Assembly (NCBI GenBank): GCA_022545625.1
Contig: JACZQS010000070.1
Coordinates: 1 to 9,094 of the forward strand
Direction of reading: 5' to 3'
DNA length: 9,094 nucleotides
Source: Pseudomonadota bacterium
GTDB lineage: Bacteria > Pseudomonadota > Gammaproteobacteria > GCA-001735895
Shown: positions 1 through 6,032 of the stretch, piece by piece
How the letters are laid out: the number at the start of each line of letters is the position of its first letter
Position numbering within the stretch: the first letter of the stretch is position 1
Position numbers and translations under genes: made by a program
The notes under the pieces: generated by a model
The model's input: only the letters and a program-made list of their open reading frames with translations
The model's database searches: none
What the model was told of the DNA's origin: nothing

Positions 1-80
1 CTCGGGCTGACGGGATACAGTTTTCAATAAAAATACTGTAACTAATTGAATAATAAACTATTAATTATGATAGATTGAAC

Positions 81-100
81 CGGGTTGAAACGGGTTGAAA
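81..100. repeat. Tandem 10-bp direct repeat next to tRNA fragment
   Basis: Two perfect head-to-tail copies of CGGGTTGAAA lie in AT-rich DNA, 15 bp before the anticodon loop of the partial tRNA-Pro. Short direct repeats flanking a tRNA-type attachment core are where arm-type sites of tyrosine integrases are usually found, so an integrase or excisionase binding role is possible. That role is inferred only from position. Confidence 0.4.
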
Positions 101-115
101 TAGGTGGTAACCCGT

Positions 116-204
<89 letters not shown>

Positions 205-234
<30 letters not shown>

Positions 235-391
235 GATAGAGGTTCACAAATTCGTCCGGGTGAGGTGGAAAGAGGAAATGAGCCAGTGGCACATTTACCC
301 ACCGAACGGGTTTGCCTGGATGGCAAACCCCGGAGTTCTTGATGAGGCCAGGATGGCCGAATCTTAGAACATTTGAACAGCCGCAAGGCTG
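205..391. ncRNA. Hairpin-rich element, candidate structured RNA or dispersed repeat
   Basis: This gene-free stretch holds a series of stem-loops with almost no spacer. They are CGCC/GGCG at 210-220; TTCG plus GGGTGA pairing with TTACCC plus CGAA across 251-306; a perfect 9-bp stem 308-316/322-330 with loop TGGAT; a two-part stem 335-339/366-370 enclosing GGCC/GGCC with loop AGGAT (346-358); and CAGCC-GCAA-GGCTG at 378-391 with a GNRA tetraloop. Two plus-strand loops therefore present GGA, and AGGAT is close to the ANGGA loop motif bound by CsrA/RsmA. No clear promoter or oligo-U tail is seen. Read on the minus strand, it lies directly after the signalling operon and could be its 3' UTR. Short ORFs cross it in more than one frame, but none is convincing as a gene. 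Strand and function are unknown. Confidence 0.4.
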
Positions 392-403
392 GTCCGAACC
401 TAC

Positions 404-676
404 CTAACCATACAACACGTATCCCAACACTATGGAAGCAACAATCCCTAGCGCAATAATAATCCAGTCAGATGAGGTATAGGTTTTTTGGATTTTAGGT
501 TGGTCCTCACCCTTCGCAAGTCTAATGAAATTTTGTAAATCATCATCTCCGACAACGCCTTTCGATTGTAGTCTTTTTAATAGTTGGGCCCGGACCGATA
601 CATAATGCTCACGGCTGATTAATTCATCGGAATAGGTTTTTGCCAGGTAGCGAAACGGGGAGTTTGGGTCTTTCAT
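404..676 (-). CDS. Small tail-anchored membrane protein of the kinase operon, function unknown
   Basis: This 90-residue protein has a charged, helical N-terminal part (about residues 1-65) and one C-terminal transmembrane helix (about 69-89, rich in I, A, L, V and G), so it should be tail-anchored with its bulk in the cytoplasm. The segment around 'YSDELISREHYVSVRAQLL' has the spacing of short SHOCT-like helical modules (short oligomerisation motifs), but the resemblance is weak. The ATG at 676 overlaps the kinase stop as TGATG, which implies translational coupling. A TTG one codon upstream is also possible but less likely. Being the third gene after a PP2C phosphatase and a kinase, it may be a membrane partner, scaffold or substrate of the kinase. 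I do not recognise a named family. Confidence 0.75.
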   Translation of the reverse strand: MKDPNSPFRYLAKTYSDELISREHYVSVRAQLLKRLQSKGVVGDDDLQNFIRLAKGEDQPKIQKTYTSSDWIIIALGIVASIVLGYVLYG

Positions 677-2688
677 CAATTTTGCGTTGGCGCATTAATT
701 TGCTTGCTTAGACTAAGCAGGCGAGATTCTTTTGGAAATAGCTTTAACCCGGTAATAATATAATTAGAAGCTTCTTTGTACTTGCGATTCGATATTAACT
801 TTTCAGCTTCGGAGAGATATAAGTTCGCGAGTTTTTTATCTTTTAACAGATAATGATCAGGATCGACCCGCCGGATCAAAGGTAAAACAGTTGTCAGGTC
901 TTCTCCATTGGCAGTTTTGGTCAGTTTCATATTATTGTAATAGCGCTTGTATAATGATACTAGACTACTCATCAGCCGATCTTTTTGTTCTTTGACCTGA
1001 TCCTTGATCGTCGACAATGCGACTGAATCTGGGTAGTGCTTCTCTGCCTGTGACAGCAAATTCAAAGCTTCCGGGTAATCATAAAGTCCTTCTTTCGGGC
1101 GAAATACGGATCGAATTCTGTCACGGTAAAATGTAATAATTTCGCGACGCAGGCCGACCGATAGTATTTTTTGATGCTCTGGAATCTGCTGGTCCAACGA
1201 CCAGATTGTTTCAATCATCAATGCTTTATCGCCCTGCTTGATGCTCCTTATCTTGTCAAATAAAGCCTGTTCTGATTGAAAGTCCAGATAAGGCTGGTAT
1301 CCAACCCCCACCGCAATTGTGACCAGAAATAGGGTAACCAGCAGAATGGATTTGGCATGACTTTTTTGCAATCGCATGCCGTCGGCGAATTTTTTGACTG
1401 TCGATATTCGGTCCTCGCGAACAACCGAAAGTGCTTTCATCAACGTTCTTTGCTGACGTCGATTCAAGCCCTTGATTGCTTTTGGCTTGATGCCCAGCTC
1501 CTTGATCTTGGGGGATGCAACCTTGTTATAAGGATGTTTTCCGCCTGCTAGCAGTTGATATGACACACAAGCGAGGCCGTAGATATCATCTCGTGGATCA
1601 GGGTTCATACCAGCAAACATTTCCGGTGTCGCATAAGCCGGTGTGACGGCGCTCAGCTTGGCCGGATCAAACATTGTATTTTCTCTTTCCTCATCGGTTT
1701 GCGTGCTTGCGCGTGCAATTCCGAAATCGAGCAGTTTGACGTGCCCATCATTTAATAAAAAGCAGTTACCCGGTTTAAAATCCGAATGGACAAGCAACTT
1801 TTCATGTGCATAGGAAAGACCGCTGCACAATTCATCGATAATATGTAGAGCATGGTCCTTTTTTAGCGGCTTCTTCAGAACTTCTTTTATTAATTGATTG
1901 AGCGGCTTGCCTTGCAGGTACTCCATGGTCATAAATACAGTATCTTCGTCACGATCAAAATCGTAGACCGTGGCAATATTAGGGTGAGCGAGCTTTTGCG
2001 CTTTACTGGCTTCACGCTGGAGAGCGATGAACGAACCCGAATATTTTTTAAACGCATCGGTTAAAACCTTGATAGCGACATAGGGGTTCTTGTCCTGCGC
2101 TTCTACCTTGAGTAAATCTTTAGCTTTAAAAACAATTCCCATACCACCCTGGCCCAGCTTTTCGAGTAATACAAAGCGGTCTTTCAAGGTAACACCAGGG
2201 CCCAAATTATCGAATTTTTTGGACTTGTGGGGTTTTTCAACCACCTTCGTTCTGATGATTGAAGTTTCGTCACCCAGCTGTTTGACCGCCGACGTGTCGG
2301 TAGTTGCCTCGTGGGTAAATTCGGCCCGAACGAGTACCGTCTTATCGCTGGATCCGTCCTCGGTCAGATCGGTTAAATCGGTAATGTCGGTCAGAATAAG
2401 TGTTTTGTCATCATCTAGATTAGAATGATCGGCACCCGAAATTACAGCGCTGTCAGGATTGTTTTGAATGGTTGCTTTTATATTTACCCTGGAAATCAAG
2501 TGGGATATTTCGCTGAATCCGTTCGAATCTATCCTGTCGCTTTCGAAGAGTTTCTGCAGGTGCTTCTGGGCATTAATATGGCTGGATGGCGTATCGCCGA
2601 AAATACCGGCAAGCGCGTCCTCTAGATCGGCGACCTCCAGGATACCCGTAATATAATCGTCAATCAGTGATTTGCAGACTTCGGACAT
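676..2688 (-). CDS. Membrane-anchored eukaryotic-like serine/threonine protein kinase
   Basis: This 670-residue Hanks-type kinase probably transfers phosphate from ATP to Ser/Thr of cytoplasmic proteins. Residues 1-90 are a helical, unassigned region. Residues 94-135 are acidic and Thr-rich, with two DKT motifs. The kinase domain runs about 165-440: glycine loop GQGGMG (179-184), ATP-anchoring lysine in VAIK (K207), alpha-C glutamate E226, catalytic loop HSDFKPGN (301-308, D303), DFG (321-323), TPE in place of APE (354-356), and DDIYG (367-371). The usual HRD arginine is serine, making it a non-RD kinase. A transmembrane helix follows at about 446-464. The C-terminal about 200 residues are helical with TPR-like stretches (for example 620-655) and should lie across the membrane. 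It follows the PP2C gene by 9 bp with no strong ribosome-binding site. The pairing resembles PpkA/PppA of type VI secretion loci, but no such genes are present. Confidence 0.93.
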   Translation of the reverse strand: MSEVCKSLIDDYITGILEVADLEDALAGIFGDTPSSHINAQKHLQKLFESDRIDSNGFSEISHLISRVNIKATIQNNPDSAVISGADHSNLDDDKTLILTDITDLTDLTEDGSSDKTVLVRAEFTHEATTDTSAVKQLGDETSIIRTKVVEKPHKSKKFDNLGPGVTLKDRFVLLEKLGQGGMGIVFKAKDLLKVEAQDKNPYVAIKVLTDAFKKYSGSFIALQREASKAQKLAHPNIATVYDFDRDEDTVFMTMEYLQGKPLNQLIKEVLKKPLKKDHALHIIDELCSGLSYAHEKLLVHSDFKPGNCFLLNDGHVKLLDFGIARASTQTDEERENTMFDPAKLSAVTPAYATPEMFAGMNPDPRDDIYGLACVSYQLLAGGKHPYNKVASPKIKELGIKPKAIKGLNRRQQRTLMKALSVVREDRISTVKKFADGMRLQKSHAKSILLVTLFLVTIAVGVGYQPYLDFQSEQALFDKIRSIKQGDKALMIETIWSLDQQIPEHQKILSVGLRREIITFYRDRIRSVFRPKEGLYDYPEALNLLSQAEKHYPDSVALSTIKDQVKEQKDRLMSSLVSLYKRYYNNMKLTKTANGEDLTTVLPLIRRVDPDHYLLKDKKLANLYLSEAEKLISNRKYKEASNYIITGLKLFPKESRLLSLSKQINAPTQN

Positions 2689-2697
2689 ATTATTTAT

Positions 2698-3465
2698 TTA
2701 CTCACTTACCTTGAGAGCAATAATCGATGTATTGTCCGTACCACCGGCATTCAACGACGAAACCAGTAAAGCCTGGGTCAGTGCGTCCATGTCCCCTGTG
2801 TTTGCCTGGATGACCGCTACCATTGCTCTTTCATCCATATCTTTATACAGTCCATCGGAACAAATGATAAAAATATCATCATCGAGTAGTTCAAAGTAAT
2901 CAAGATCCATGCGTAGCAGTTCATCAATACCCACTGCCTTTAACACAACATTTGCGGCAGGGTGGTTTTCGGCATCCCTGGCATCGATCTTACCCATTTT
3001 CACCAGTTCCTCTACGTAACTGTGATCCTCGGTGAGCCTCTCGATTTTATTATTTCTAAAACGATATAATCGACTGTCGCCAGCCCAGAAAGTAAAAGCG
3101 TAGTTTCTCCAGACATAAAGGCAAACGACAGTACTCCCTATAGTTGCATTTCTACCCAGAATTTCAGATTTTCTGCGGATAATAGTATTCGAATTTATTA
3201 CATTTTCTTCCAGCAACAATATCGAATCATCAAGGTTAACCTGCTGTTTAAACAATCCCAGATTCTGGGTGATAGTCTGACTGGCAAAGTCACCAGCATG
3301 ATGTCCTCCCATACCATCGGCGACAACCCATAGACTCTCTTCCGGTAAAAGCAGGATCGAATCCTCATTTTTGGTTCGCACATGACCGACATGGGTAACG
3401 CCGTTACTCGATATGCGGAAATTTTTAGATGATTCTGTATGGGACAGATTGCTATGGAGTGGCAA
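2698..3465 (-). CDS. PP2C-family serine/threonine protein phosphatase
   Basis: This 255-residue soluble Mn/Mg-dependent phosphatase probably reverses phosphorylation by the kinase encoded just downstream. All core PP2C motifs are present in order: VGHVRTKNED (26-35, E34/D35), VVADGMGGHHAG (48-58, metal ligand D50), AGDSRLYR (128-135), CSDGLYKDM (202-210, D204), and GGTDNTS (241-247, D244). The length matches compact bacterial PP2Cs such as PppA and Stp1. The only usable start is TTG at 3465. An in-frame stop lies six codons upstream, and no ATG, GTG or TTG occurs between this TTG and the first catalytic motif. The start is preceded by only a weak AGG. A strong promoter a few bases upstream would give a leader of only about 10 nt. 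Confidence 0.94.
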   Translation of the reverse strand: MPLHSNLSHTESSKNFRISSNGVTHVGHVRTKNEDSILLLPEESLWVVADGMGGHHAGDFASQTITQNLGLFKQQVNLDDSILLLEENVINSNTIIRRKSEILGRNATIGSTVVCLYVWRNYAFTFWAGDSRLYRFRNNKIERLTEDHSYVEELVKMGKIDARDAENHPAANVVLKAVGIDELLRMDLDYFELLDDDIFIICSDGLYKDMDERAMVAVIQANTGDMDALTQALLVSSLNAGGTDNTSIIALKVSE

Positions 3466-3480
3466 TTCAAAACCTATTAA

Positions 3481-3510
3481 TTATCAGAAGTATTTTGGCA
3501 CTAATGTCAA
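3481..3510 (-). promoter_or_regulatory. Sigma70-like promoter of the phosphatase-kinase operon
   Basis: On the minus strand a perfect -35 TTGACA (3510-3505) is followed after 18 bp by TGATAA (3486-3481), or after 19 bp by GATAAT. Transcription would begin near 3474, about 10 nt before the TTG start codon of the phosphatase gene, so the mRNA would be almost leaderless. Confidence 0.6.
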
Positions 3511-3637
3511 TAATAGTAAAATTTTCGCCGAATGTAGCAATTCCTTTATTGCATGCGCCCAAACAGGTCGTACAATGCGAAATCAATTATGTTTTTTGGT
3601 TATATTGAGAGGATCAAATTATGCCTTCAGAATGAGG

Positions 3638-3643
3638 TATAAT
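3638..3643 (+). promoter_or_regulatory. Probable -10 box of yggX, overlapped by an imperfect inverted repeat
   Basis: A perfect TATAAT lies 50 bp before the yggX start codon. No good -35 hexamer is found at 16-18 bp, which suggests activator dependence. The imperfect inverted repeat ATGCCTTCA-GAA-TGAGGTAT (3621-3640) overlaps the upstream edge of the box and could be an operator. I could not fit it to IscR type 2 spacing. Confidence 0.4.
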
Positions 3644-3659
3644 CTGATATTATTTCGGC

Positions 3660-3676
3660 CAGCTGAAGTTCAGCTG
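3660..3676 (+). promoter_or_regulatory. Palindrome/hairpin in the yggX leader
   Basis: CAGCTGAA-G-TTCAGCTG is a perfect 8-bp inverted repeat around one base. It sits in the predicted 5' untranslated region, about 17 nt before the yggX ATG. As RNA it would form a six-base-pair hairpin just upstream of the ribosome-binding region. As DNA it could bind a dimeric regulator. Which of these applies cannot be told from sequence. Confidence 0.4.
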
Positions 3677-3693
3677 CTTGTTTTGGTGGTGAA

Positions 3694-3978
3694 ATGACTC
3701 GAATGGTAAATTGCGCGGTACTGGGTGCCGAATCTCCGGGCCTGAAGCGTGTGCCTTATCCGGGTGAGCTGGGCCAGCGCATTTTCGAAAATGTTTCGGA
3801 AGAAGGCTGGAATCAATGGATCGAGCGCCAGACCATGATCATTAACGAAAATGGATTGTCCACGGTCGACCCCGCCAGCCTGGCTCTGATCGAACAGCAC
3901 ATGCTCGGGTTTCTTTTTAAAGAAGGTGACCTCGGGCAGCAGCCTGCGGGATTCAGGCCACCGGGAGCTAAAAAATAG
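3694..3978 (+). CDS. yggX: Probable Fe(2+)-trafficking protein (YggX family)
   Basis: This 94-residue soluble protein closely follows E. coli YggX along its whole length. It has the N-terminal cysteine segment MTRMVNC, then YPGELGQRIFENVSEEGW, then WIERQTMIINENGL, and MLGFLF toward the end, with a short basic Pro/Gly tail (FRPPGAKK). The YggX family supports iron handling and protects Fe-S enzymes from oxidative damage, with the conserved Cys7 important in E. coli. The ATG at 3694 fits the family N-terminus; a second ATG at 3703 would remove the conserved start. A GGTGG stretch lies at ribosome-binding distance. In many gammaproteobacteria yggX follows mutY, but here it stands alone. It is divergent from the phosphatase operon and convergent with the ATP-grasp gene, with a 10-bp gap. 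Confidence 0.95.
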   Translation: MTRMVNCAVLGAESPGLKRVPYPGELGQRIFENVSEEGWNQWIERQTMIINENGLSTVDPASLALIEQHMLGFLFKEGDLGQQPAGFRPPGAKK

Positions 3979-3988
3979 TACCTCCAGT

Positions 3989-5218
3989 CTAACCCGCCAG
4001 TTGATCCAGTTTCCAACTTGGCTGGGTGACAAAGCGTAGTTTTTCATAGGCTGCTTTCAATGCCTGGTAAGTTTCCTGATAGCTGGGCGCCTGGGCAAAT
4101 ATAAATCCAAGATAACTCGAACCTTCGGGCAACGGCACAAGCTCGTAGCCCTCACGAATATGGATTTCGATATCTTTAATAAATCTTACCTGCATTGCAT
4201 CGGTTAGACCCTCTACTCGTTTTAACAAACCCGAGTTGGTAATGGGAATCATCAACACACCCGCGGGATCGACGTCGTTCGATATTTTCGGTAATTTTCC
4301 ACACATCCCCTGTATCACCAGCTCCTCGAGTTTTTGTTGTAAAGAAAATTCGATTATCTGGCCGCATTGACCGCCTATTGTCCTTGCCGCCAGCTCCAAC
4401 AGCACAGTGCCGGAGCTGATAATTCGGGCTTCGGCGTGTACCGGTCCGTGTTCTAATCCGTAAGCCCTGCAACAGCTCGCAATTTCATTCACCAGGGCCT
4501 GTTTACTCTTACTATCCAGTTGACTCGGTGTCAGGTAACAGGTTTCTTCGAAATAAGGTCCCTCCATTGGTTCGGGCTTGTCGAAAATGGTGAGAGTATG
4601 GAATTTACCGTCGACTAAAAATCCCTCAACAGCGAATTCTGGCCCATCGAGATAAGCTTCTACCAGGATATTTTCACGTGCAAAACCGGTTTGTTCGGCC
4701 TGATCGAGGATCGAATCAATTCTATTAACCGCCTGTAACAGTTGAGTTCGATCGTCGACCCGAATAACGCCTCTACTCCCCGATAGGCTCAGGGGTTTAA
4801 GGACCACGGGGTAATTGAACTCCAATTCGATTTTAGCCGGGTCTTTTATTGCAATGATTTGAAAAGCGGGTGTATTACAACCGGATTCCTTTAAAACCTG
4901 ACGCGCCAGGTCTTTTCGATGGGTTAACCGGGTTGCTTTAATCGAATTGTGGGGTAAATCCAGGTACTCGGCGATTTGACTGCTTAGATCCACGCAAGAA
5001 TCATCGGTGGCGAGGACGCAAACAATATTTAGTTGTTTGATTGCGGCTAAAACGGTTGAACGGGCCTGTGATAAATTAGAAAAATCGACGCTGATACCCT
5101 TAGCGACTGCAGGTATTAGAGAATGTTCACTGTTCGAAACTACTACTAACCCAATACCGAGGGAGCGGGCTGCATTCAGGTAAGGCGCAATCCGATAACT
5201 GCCTGAAGGGGCAATCAA
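3989..5218 (-). CDS. ATP-grasp ligase (carboxylate-amine ligase type), substrate unknown
   Basis: About 409 residues form a complete ATP-grasp enzyme. The N-terminal Rossmann-like preATP domain begins (L)IAPSGSYR and includes VLATDDS near 68-74. The ATP-grasp core has VVLKPLSLSGSRGV (K141 plus a small-residue loop), hinge ILVEAYLDGPEFAVEG (184-199), and Mg-binding acids in HAEARI (E263) and LLELAARTIGG (E275, with R279 binding phosphate). The C-terminal part (about 315-400) resembles the lid/C domain of L-amino-acid ligase-like members. Such enzymes join a carboxylate to an amine or thiol through an acyl-phosphate; the substrates here cannot be read from sequence. The only conventional start is TTG at 5218, which cuts into the first beta strand. 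Upstream in-frame codons read FVLL before IAPSG, so the real start may be further up. It lies 91 bp after the Fe-S carrier gene on the same strand. Confidence 0.88.
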   Translation of the reverse strand: MIAPSGSYRIAPYLNAARSLGIGLVVVSNSEHSLIPAVAKGISVDFSNLSQARSTVLAAIKQLNIVCVLATDDSCVDLSSQIAEYLDLPHNSIKATRLTHRKDLARQVLKESGCNTPAFQIIAIKDPAKIELEFNYPVVLKPLSLSGSRGVIRVDDRTQLLQAVNRIDSILDQAEQTGFARENILVEAYLDGPEFAVEGFLVDGKFHTLTIFDKPEPMEGPYFEETCYLTPSQLDSKSKQALVNEIASCCRAYGLEHGPVHAEARIISSGTVLLELAARTIGGQCGQIIEFSLQQKLEELVIQGMCGKLPKISNDVDPAGVLMIPITNSGLLKRVEGLTDAMQVRFIKDIEIHIREGYELVPLPEGSSYLGFIFAQAPSYQETYQALKAAYEKLRFVTQPSWKLDQLAG

Positions 5219-5255
5219 AAGAACAAAGCCCGGCAGACTCCTGGTGTCGGGCTTT
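5219..5255 (-). terminator. Rho-independent-like hairpin between Fe-S carrier and ATP-grasp genes
   Basis: Minus-strand RNA would form an 8-bp perfect stem, AAAGCCCG (5255-5248) with CGGGCTTT (5232-5225), with a 15-nt loop and then the U-rich run GTTCTTTT. This suits termination of the upstream iscA-like transcript. Its tail touches the TTG start of the ATP-grasp gene, and its loop contains AGGAG (5242-5238). It could therefore also be an attenuator or a translation-control hairpin. The stem is complementary on the other strand too, but no T run follows there. Confidence 0.55.
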
Positions 5256-5308
5256 ATCGATATGCGTTCCTGTTTTGTGGTACTGATATTTCCCAGCTGT
5301 ACCAGCGC

Positions 5309-5782
5309 CTAGTCGCAACCGCTGTCACCGCCACCGCTGTCACCGCCACCGGCCGCGCCACATCCGCCACAGGCTCCGGTACCGCCCGTTTCGGCAAATA
5401 CATTATTAAACACGAATCTTTCGTGGCCAGCTTCCTGGATGTAGTCGATTTGTGCGCCACGTAAATAGTTGAGCGCGACCACATCGACATAAAGCTTGAA
5501 ACCGTCGAAGGATTGAATCGTATCGAAATCAGTTTGTTGATCGGTGAACGTCATGCCATAAGACATGCCACCACAACCCCCGCCGCCGACATAAATTCGG
5601 ATCGCGGAGACGTCTTCATCACCTTGTTCGATAATTTCACGTAACTTGTCCTGGGCGGACTGGGTGACTTCAAGATCGCTTGTTGACAAATCAACCTGAA
5701 AAGTATCCGAGACATCGCCGATTACGTCGGTGATTACGTCGGTGTTTTTCTGGGGCGGCTTATATATGCCTACATTTTCCAT
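5309..5782 (-). CDS. A-type Fe-S cluster carrier (IscA/ErpA/HesB family), variant with CxxC and Gly-rich tail
   Basis: This 157-residue protein holds a HesB/IscA domain at about 38-143: VTQSAQDKLREII (39-51), GGGGCGGMSYGMTF (67-80, first ligand Cys70), LYVDVVALNYLRGAQIDY (97-114), RFVFNN (122-127). A-type carriers bind and hand on Fe-S clusters through C...CxC. Here the C-terminal pair is CGGC (C138, C141), i.e. CxxC, followed by a Gly/Ser/Asp tail with a further Cys at 156. It is longer than E. coli ErpA (114 residues) because of a 38-residue N-terminal extension with a DVITDVIGDV repeat and the extra tail. The ATG at 5782 has a good AGGAAG 5 nt upstream. The promoter region is shared with divergent glyA. 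Assignment to ErpA, IscA or another subfamily is not safe, so no symbol is given. Confidence 0.88.
   Translation of the reverse strand: MENVGIYKPPQKNTDVITDVIGDVSDTFQVDLSTSDLEVTQSAQDKLREIIEQGDEDVSAIRIYVGGGGCGGMSYGMTFTDQQTDFDTIQSFDGFKLYVDVVALNYLRGAQIDYIQEAGHERFVFNNVFAETGGTGACGGCGAAGGGDSGGGDSGCD
5319..5348. repeat. 15-bp tandem repeat coding for the Gly/Ser/Asp tail
   Basis: Two perfect tandem copies of CCGCTGTCACCGCCA at the 3' end of the A-type carrier gene encode repeated GGDSG units. A perfect coding repeat like this could expand or contract by slippage and would change tail length without shifting the frame. Confidence 0.7.
5720..5743. repeat. 12-bp tandem repeat in the N-terminal extension of the carrier gene
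   Basis: GATTACGTCGGT occurs twice in tandem, with a decayed third unit just before it. It encodes the DVITDVIGDV stretch of the N-terminal extension of the A-type carrier. The repeat length is a multiple of three, so copy-number change would keep the frame. Confidence 0.65.
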
Positions 5783-5787
5783 AATAA

Positions 5788-5793
5788 CTTCCT
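5788..5793 (-). promoter_or_regulatory. Ribosome-binding site deciding the start of the A-type carrier
   Basis: AGGAAG lies 5 nt before the ATG at 5782 on the minus strand. It is the best Shine-Dalgarno match in the window and supports including the unusual N-terminal extension in the protein. Confidence 0.7.
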
Positions 5794-5811
5794 GGTTTGG
5801 GTATTAACTCG

Positions 5812-5856
5812 ATTATACACCCGAAATTTCGATTTGAGCACTAAAATTAAGTGCTC
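5812..5856 (-). promoter_or_regulatory. Carrier-gene promoter with two palindromes (candidate operators)
   Basis: On the minus strand a perfect -10 TATAAT (5817-5812) lies 29 bp upstream of the ATG. The -35 position has only a weak match. The spacer holds a perfect 10-bp palindrome, CGAAATTTCG (5822-5831). The -35 region is covered by a perfect inverted repeat, GAGCACT-7 nt-AGTGCTC (5836-5856). The combination of a good -10, a poor -35 and a symmetric site over the -35 suggests control by a dimeric regulator. The sites do not match the consensus of IscR type 1, PurR or MetR as I know them. The same region is upstream of divergent glyA. Confidence 0.5.
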
Positions 5857-6032
5857 GGGCTCAGTCATGCAAGCCCAAGAAACTGACTAATTATTGATCA
5901 CCATAATATGGGGGAAGAAAATTCAAAATCAATCGGTTAAGCTGTTAATATCAGCGCTAGTGACATGTTTTTTAGTGCTTCTTGGCGGGTGGTTTTGTAC
6001 AATCGCCTTCTTTTTTATTCGAGAATGCCCCG

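Noticed and set aside
1..30. Possible C-terminus of a coding sequence (LGLTGYSFQ then stop), e.g. an integrase left of the window
   Set aside because: Only nine codons are visible and another frame is also open through this stretch. It fits the att-site story but cannot be supported from so few residues.
404..3465. Type VI secretion locus, suggested by the kinase/phosphatase pair
   Set aside because: No tss genes, FHA protein or VgrG/Hcp-type sequence is present in the window. Resemblance to PpkA/PppA alone is not enough.
3979..3988. Bidirectional terminator between convergent yggX and the ATP-grasp gene
   Set aside because: The gap is only 10 bp and neither side shows a GC-rich stem followed by a T run.
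5982..6032. Longer glyA N-terminus from TTG at 5982
   Set aside because: The extra 17 residues match nothing in the GlyA family. The ATG at 6033 reproduces the E. coli N-terminus and length.
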